In this document: positions 6,282 to 9,168 of the stretch, piece by piece
Position numbering within the stretch: position 1 is the stretch's first letter
Layout: each line of letters opens with the position of its first letter
Assembly: GCA_016463045.1 (NCBI GenBank)
Contig: JAEMSB010000143.1
Location: 1-9,168 of the forward strand
Direction of reading: 5' to 3'
Origin: Niveispirillum sp.
GTDB taxonomy: Bacteria > Pseudomonadota > Alphaproteobacteria > Azospirillales > Azospirillaceae
Length of the DNA: 9,168 nucleotides
The notes under the pieces: generated by a model
Told to the model about the DNA's origin: nothing
Seen by the model: the letters and a program-made list of their open reading frames with translations, nothing else
Database searches by the model: none
Position numbers and translations under genes: made by a program

Positions 6282-7469
6282 ATGACCGCCCGCTCCTTCA
6301 ACCGCCGCACCCTGTTGATGGGGGGCGGCAGCGCCTTGATGGCCGGCATGCTGGCCGGCTGCGCCACGGGGCCGGCCAAACTGGCGGTGGCTCCTGCGCC
6401 CAAGGGCCCGGTCCTGACGCTGCCGCCCCTGCGGGCCAGCATCGACCGCATCACCCAGATCACCGTCTGCACCCGTCCCTTCCGGCCACAGGGGCCGCGG
6501 ATTGAGCGGGTGGCGTTCAAGGACAAGGCGCTGGTGCATCATTACGGCCATGGGGGTGCGGGCTGGTCGCTGTCCTGGGGGTCGGCGGCCATCGCCACCG
6601 ATCTCGCCATGCAGACCGGCGCGCGCGATGTCGCCGTCATCGGCTGCGGCGCTATCGGCCTGACCACGGCGTTGCAGCTGCAACGCGCCGGGGCGCGGGT
6701 CACCATCTATGCCCGGGACCTGCCGCCTGCCACGCGCTCCTCGCTCGCCACCGGCGTTTGGTCACCGGAAAGCCGGCTTGCCCTGGAACAGCAGGTGACC
6801 CCGGAATTCAAGGCGCAATGGGCCGGTATGGCACGGGCCAGCTTCGACCGGTATCAGACGCTGCTGGGCCTGCCCGGCACGCCCATCGAATGGATCGATA
6901 CGCATATACTGCTATCCGGCAGCAATGGCGGCTCGACCCCGCCCGATGACCGCCCCGCCTTCGCCCATGGCATGACGCGGGAAATGGCACCTGAACTGCG
7001 CGCACCCCGCATCACCTATGCCGCCGGCAATCATCCGTTCGGGGACCGGGAGGTGCTGACCACGTCGGGCCTGATGTTCAATATCGCCGGATATTCCGAC
7101 TATCTTCTGTCGGGCTTCCTGTCGCTGGGCGGCAGGATCGAGGTGCGGGAATTCCACAACGCAGCGGAACTGTCGGTCCTGCCGCAGAAGACCCTGGTCA
7201 ACTGCACCGGCTATGGCGCCAAGGCCCTGTTCGGTGACGACACATTGGTGCCCGTGCGCGGACAGCTGGCCCGCATGATCCCGGACGGCGATATCCGCTA
7301 CGGCCTCTATTACAACCAGACCTCCTTCGTGCCGCGCCGCGACGGCTGGGTGTTTCAGGTCACGGGGGCGGATGAATATTACGGTTTCGGCATCGAAGAT
7401 ACCGCGCCCGACCGGGCGGAAGCAGAACGCGCCGTCACCACCATCGCGGGTCTGTTTGCGGGCGCGTGA
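6282..7469 (+). CDS. Tat-exported lipoprotein FAD oxidase, circularly permuted D-amino acid oxidase family
   Basis: The 395-residue protein opens with FNRRTLLMGGG (twin Arg 8-9), a hydrophobic core and a lipobox LAGC (Cys27), so it should be exported folded by Tat and lipid-anchored. Its body matches D-amino acid/D-aspartate oxidase in permuted order. First comes the family's usual C-terminal part: TRPFRPQGPRIE (64-75) and HHYGHGGAGWSLSWGSA (86-102). Then the usual N-terminal part: VAVIGCGAIG (117-126, GxGxxG for FAD), TRSSLATGVWSP (151-162), TSGLMFNIAGYSDYL (261-275), VNCTGYGAKALFG (306-318), VPVRGQLA (323-330) and FVPRRDGW (349-356), where Arg352 corresponds to the substrate-carboxylate Arg of DAAO. 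It ends at the helix that precedes RPxRP in normal members. Oxidative deamination of D-amino acids is the family reaction, not shown here. Tat export fits FAD loading in the cytoplasm. Confidence 0.85.
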   Translation: MTARSFNRRTLLMGGGSALMAGMLAGCATGPAKLAVAPAPKGPVLTLPPLRASIDRITQITVCTRPFRPQGPRIERVAFKDKALVHHYGHGGAGWSLSWGSAAIATDLAMQTGARDVAVIGCGAIGLTTALQLQRAGARVTIYARDLPPATRSSLATGVWSPESRLALEQQVTPEFKAQWAGMARASFDRYQTLLGLPGTPIEWIDTHILLSGSNGGSTPPDDRPAFAHGMTREMAPELRAPRITYAAGNHPFGDREVLTTSGLMFNIAGYSDYLLSGFLSLGGRIEVREFHNAAELSVLPQKTLVNCTGYGAKALFGDDTLVPVRGQLARMIPDGDIRYGLYYNQTSFVPRRDGWVFQVTGADEYYGFGIEDTAPDRAEAERAVTTIAGLFAGA

Positions 7470-7485
7470 TGTCCCCACCAAACAA

Positions 7486-7499
7486 TTGATCCCCATCAA
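7486..7499 (+). promoter_or_regulatory. Perfect FNR/FixK-type binding site
   Basis: TTGATCCCCATCAA matches the TTGAT-N4-ATCAA consensus of FNR/FixK/FnrN regulators at every defined position. Its centre (7492.5) is about 42.5 nt before the start site predicted from CATAAC at 7523-7528, which is class II geometry. It lies 16 nt after the oxidase stop and 52 nt before the next ATG, so it should control the DsbD_2-type gene under low oxygen. Confidence 0.75.
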
Positions 7500-7522
7500 C
7501 GACCCCGCCCCGCCGCCCATGC

Positions 7523-7528
7523 CATAAC
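7523..7528 (+). promoter_or_regulatory. -10 element of the putative FNR/FixK-dependent promoter
   Basis: CATAAC matches TATAAT at 4 of 6 positions and lies at the spacing expected for activation from the box at 7486-7499. No separate -35 element is evident, which is usual for class II activated promoters. The leader would be about 17 nt and includes the AGGGGA ribosome binding site at 7541-7546. Confidence 0.45.
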
Positions 7529-7551
7529 CACCCTGTACCAAGGGGAAAATC

Positions 7552-8253
7552 ATGGATTTCATGGTCTGGTCGCTGGCGGTGGCGATGTTCACGACGGGGA
7601 TGCTGGGTGGGCTGTCGCACTGCGTGGGCATGTGCGGGCCGTTTGTCTTGGCCCAGGTTGGCGCCCTGTCGGCCCAGCCTAGTCCCGTCCTGGTCAGGGC
7701 GCGCGGGTCGATGCTGCTGCCCTATCATCTGGGCCGTATCACCACCTATGCCGCCCTGGGTGCCCTGGTGGCGGCGGGCGGCGGGGCGGTGACGCGGATC
7801 ACGGGCGTGTCCTGGTTACTGGCCTTCATCCTGGGGCTGGCGGCCCTGCTGTTCCTGCGCCAGGGGCTGGTCGGACTGTTCCCGCGGCTGGCGGGCGGTA
7901 CGGGCGGGGGGCTGGCCATCGGGCTGGGACAGCGTCTGACGGCCCCCTTACGCCCGCTTTTCGCGCGTCCCATCGGCTTGAACGGCTATCTGCTGGGCAT
8001 GACCCTGGGACTGCTGCCTTGCGGTCTGGTCTATGCCGGGCTGGCCTCTGCCATGGGCACGGGCGATCCGCTGGCGGGATTGATCATGATGGCGGCCTTC
8101 GGGGCGGGCACGGTGCCGGCCCTGCTGGCCATCGGCCTGCTGGGCGGGGCGGCTGCCCATCGCTGGCGCAGTGTTGCGGGGCGGCTGACACCCTTATTAA
8201 TGCTGGTGAACGCCTTTCTGGTGGGGCGCATGGCTTGGCATATGCTGGGCTGA
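7552..8253 (+). CDS. DsbD_2 / TauE-SafE-like membrane protein, probable cytochrome oxidase or metal assembly factor
   Basis: The 233-residue inner-membrane protein has about six hydrophobic segments. Helix 1 has GGLSHCVGMCGPF (19-31; His23, Cys24, Cys28), the first loop leads to LLPYHLGR (55-62), and helix 4 has LGLLPCGLVYAG (152-163; Cys157). The paired HCxGMCG and LPCG motifs are the hallmark of the DsbD_2-type 'sulfite exporter TauE/SafE family' (DsbD/CcdA relatives), where the cysteines sit in the membrane for thiol redox or metal (copper) handling. Members often lie near cbb3 cytochrome oxidase assembly genes. Sulfite export is a name inherited from annotation and not supported here. The FNR-type box directly upstream fits a microaerobic respiratory role. 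The ATG has AGGGGA 5 nt upstream. Exact role unknown. Confidence 0.82.
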   Translation: MDFMVWSLAVAMFTTGMLGGLSHCVGMCGPFVLAQVGALSAQPSPVLVRARGSMLLPYHLGRITTYAALGALVAAGGGAVTRITGVSWLLAFILGLAALLFLRQGLVGLFPRLAGGTGGGLAIGLGQRLTAPLRPLFARPIGLNGYLLGMTLGLLPCGLVYAGLASAMGTGDPLAGLIMMAAFGAGTVPALLAIGLLGGAAAHRWRSVAGRLTPLLMLVNAFLVGRMAWHMLG

Positions 8254-8257
8254 ACGA

Positions 8258-8286
8258 GAGCAGGTTCCCACCCAGGAACCCTGCTC
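8258..8286. terminator. Hairpin 1 between converging genes
   Basis: GAGCAGGTTCC (8258-8268) pairs with GGAACCcTGCTC (8275-8286), 11 bp with a single bulged C, around a 6-nt loop. It starts 5 nt after the stop of the DsbD_2-type gene. There is no T-run, but its strength and position suggest termination or 3'-end protection for this gene and perhaps the opposing tetR. Confidence 0.55.
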
Positions 8287-8304
8287 CGGCGGCGACTGCC
8301 GCCG
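8287..8304. terminator. Hairpin 2 between converging genes
   Basis: CGGCGGC (8287-8293) and GCCGCCG (8298-8304) form a perfect 7-bp GC stem with a GACT loop, directly beside hairpin 1 and 19 nt from the tetR stop. The pair together probably separates the convergent units. There is no T-run on either strand. Confidence 0.5.
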
Positions 8305-8322
8305 CGGCGCCTGAGGGACAAG

Positions 8323-8967
8323 CTATCGCAACGCAATCATGCCCATCACCAAGCCCACAACCTTCTGCACATGCCGTTCAATCTCGTCCGCCTCCGGGAT
8401 GGGGCGCATGCCCGTCACGGTGCGGTAGAACAGGTCGCTCTGCAGCATGCCGCAGAAGGCATTGACCATGGCGGGCACATCGGGACAGCAGACCACGCCG
8501 CGTTCATGCAGTTCGCCCAGATACCTGATCATGGCGGCCTGCAGCGGGTCCGGCCCACAGCGAAAATAAATCTCCGGCAGGCGCGGGAACTTGATCCCCT
8601 CCCCCATCACCATCCGCCACAGCCCCTGCGCCTCCGGGTCCATCAGCACGCCCATCAGGCCGCGCGCAATGCGGGTCAGGGTTTCGCGCGGGCACTGGTC
8701 GGGCAGGTGTGGGGCCGTCAGCGGCTCCATGATCTCCGCACAGCGCTGCGTCACCATGGCCTCGAACAGCCCCTCCTTGCTGCCAAAAAGCTGGTAGAGT
8801 GTGGAGAGTGAGCCGCCCGACCGGCGCACGATGGCGGAAAGACTGGCTCGTTCAAAGCCCTGTTCGAAAAACACGGCGGCGGCGGCGTCGATCATGGCCT
8901 GACGGCGGGCGACCATGCGGGGTGTATGGTCGGCAGCGTCGATATCAGCTTGGTTTTCTATGCTCAT
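8323..8967 (-). CDS. TetR/AcrR-family transcriptional regulator
   Basis: The protein has 214 residues from the ATG at 8965-8967. The N-terminal DNA-binding domain is typical: RRQAMIDAAAAVFFEQGF (21-38), then the helix-turn-helix ASLSAIVRRSGGSLSTLYQL (41-60) and FGSKEGLFEAMV (61-72). The all-helical C-terminal ligand domain, with GLWRMVMGEG and a FYRTVTGMR segment near the end, resembles AefR-like TetR C-terminal domains, several of which repress efflux pumps. The ligand cannot be inferred. A TTG start at 9003 would add 12 residues; neither start has a good Shine-Dalgarno, so ATG is chosen by convention. A palindrome at 9034-9050, 66 nt upstream, is its likely operator, giving repression of itself and of the divergent gene at the right edge. 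Confidence 0.87.
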   Translation of the reverse strand: MSIENQADIDAADHTPRMVARRQAMIDAAAAVFFEQGFERASLSAIVRRSGGSLSTLYQLFGSKEGLFEAMVTQRCAEIMEPLTAPHLPDQCPRETLTRIARGLMGVLMDPEAQGLWRMVMGEGIKFPRLPEIYFRCGPDPLQAAMIRYLGELHERGVVCCPDVPAMVNAFCGMLQSDLFYRTVTGMRPIPEADEIERHVQKVVGLVMGMIALR

Positions 8968-9023
8968 GGTCTGATCATCGCATTCGGGGTGCCGGTCCCG
9001 CAACGGGGCGTGATGGCCGTCAC

Positions 9024-9051
9024 TTGAAAATTGTAATGTACGTTACATTAT
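9024..9051 (+). promoter_or_regulatory. Promoter of the divergent gene, overlapping the tetR operator
   Basis: TTGAAA (9024-9029, 5 of 6 to TTGACA) and CATTAT (9046-9051, 4 of 6) are 16 nt apart. The palindrome at 9034-9050 fills most of the spacer, so bound repressor would block polymerase. On the minus strand TACAAT (complement of 9030-9035) is a possible -10 for tetR, covered by the same site. Confidence 0.5.
9034..9050. promoter_or_regulatory. Operator-like palindrome for the TetR-family regulator
   Basis: TAATGTACGTTACATTA has perfect 7-bp arms (9034-9040 and 9044-9050) around a CGT centre. Size, AT-rich TACATTA arms and location between tetR and a divergent gene are typical of TetR/AcrR operators. 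Binding by this regulator is inferred. Confidence 0.7.
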
Positions 9052-9076
9052 CCTGACCGTCAGTATCGCTTAAGGT

Positions 9077-9101
9077 TGGTTTTCCTTGGTTGGGAAAACC
9101 A
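9077..9101 (+). other. Leader hairpin upstream of the right-edge gene
   Basis: TGGTTTTCC (9077-9085) and GGAAAACCA (9093-9101) are perfect 9-bp arms with a 7-nt loop. It lies about 19 nt downstream of the predicted start site (near 9058) and 50 nt before the likely ATG, so it would be in the 5' leader. It could be a leader structure or a second operator; no T-run follows. Confidence 0.4.
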
Positions 9102-9151
9102 TTCCGGCGGCGGCGTTTTGGGAACTGTAAACGAGAGTTGGGGGTACGATC

Positions 9152-9168
9152 ATGGTGGGGGTTCGGGG
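9152..9168 (+). CDS. Possible start of a gene divergent from tetR (partial)
   Basis: ATG at 9152-9154 opens MVGVR and runs off the window. GGGGG at 9140-9144 gives a plausible ribosome binding site with a 7-nt spacer, and the promoter/operator upstream points to a gene here. Too little is present to identify it; an efflux component would suit the regulator type but this is a guess. Confidence 0.4.

Noticed and set aside
6912..7631. Minus-strand open frame (239 codons) spanning the oxidase end and the next gene's start
   Set aside because: It crosses the FNR-type promoter region and two well-supported plus-strand genes, and its translation resembles no protein.
8968..9003. Twelve-residue N-terminal extension of the TetR protein from a TTG start
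   Set aside because: No Shine-Dalgarno precedes the TTG, the added residues are not part of the TetR fold, and an ATG is available at 8965-8967.

Overview
The window is GC-rich DNA with dense, short-spaced genes. Codon use, the cell-envelope gene types and a perfect FNR/FixK-type box all suggest an alphaproteobacterium. Rhodospirillales/Azospirillaceae-like or Caulobacter-like affiliation is my inference from gene style, not from a marker gene. I see no rRNA, tRNA, CRISPR array, insertion sequence or phage gene.

Layout, left to right. (1) The 3' end of a LysR-type regulator (+) stops at 103. It faces a minus-strand block across a short convergent gap that holds a REP-like palindrome and a second hairpin. 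(2) The minus-strand block at 274-4413 is transcribed right to left: an SLC45/GPH-like MFS transporter, a secreted metal-dependent amidohydrolase, and two adjacent paralogous four-helix membrane proteins of unknown function that probably have their own promoter at about 1445-1472. The transporter-amidohydrolase gap carries a symmetric nested palindrome directly against the amidohydrolase ribosome binding site. (3) A divergent intergenic region (4414-4625) leads to a plus-strand block: a CgeB-like glycosyltransferase with a TTG start, a Tat-exported lipoprotein FAD oxidase of the D-amino acid oxidase family, and a DsbD_2/TauE-SafE-type membrane protein. (4) A TetR-family regulator (-) faces this block across two hairpins. 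Its upstream region has a 17-bp operator-like palindrome inside a plus-strand promoter, a leader hairpin, and the first codons of a gene that runs off the right edge.

Three observations stand out. The FAD oxidase at 6282-7469 appears to be a circular permutation of D-amino acid oxidase: the segment that normally forms the C-terminus, including the YGHGG...WG signature, comes before the GxGxxG Rossmann motif, and both halves are complete. The DsbD_2-type gene has a perfect TTGAT-N4-ATCAA box placed as expected for a class II FNR/FixK promoter, which fits the family's link to cytochrome oxidase/metal assembly under low oxygen. The tetR-linked region at 9024-9101 reads as a complete control unit (promoter, operator, leader hairpin) for a neighbour outside the window.

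The genes do not form one obvious pathway. The sugar-type transporter beside a dipeptidase-like amidohydrolase is the only pairing that suggests shared substrate use, and it is unproven.
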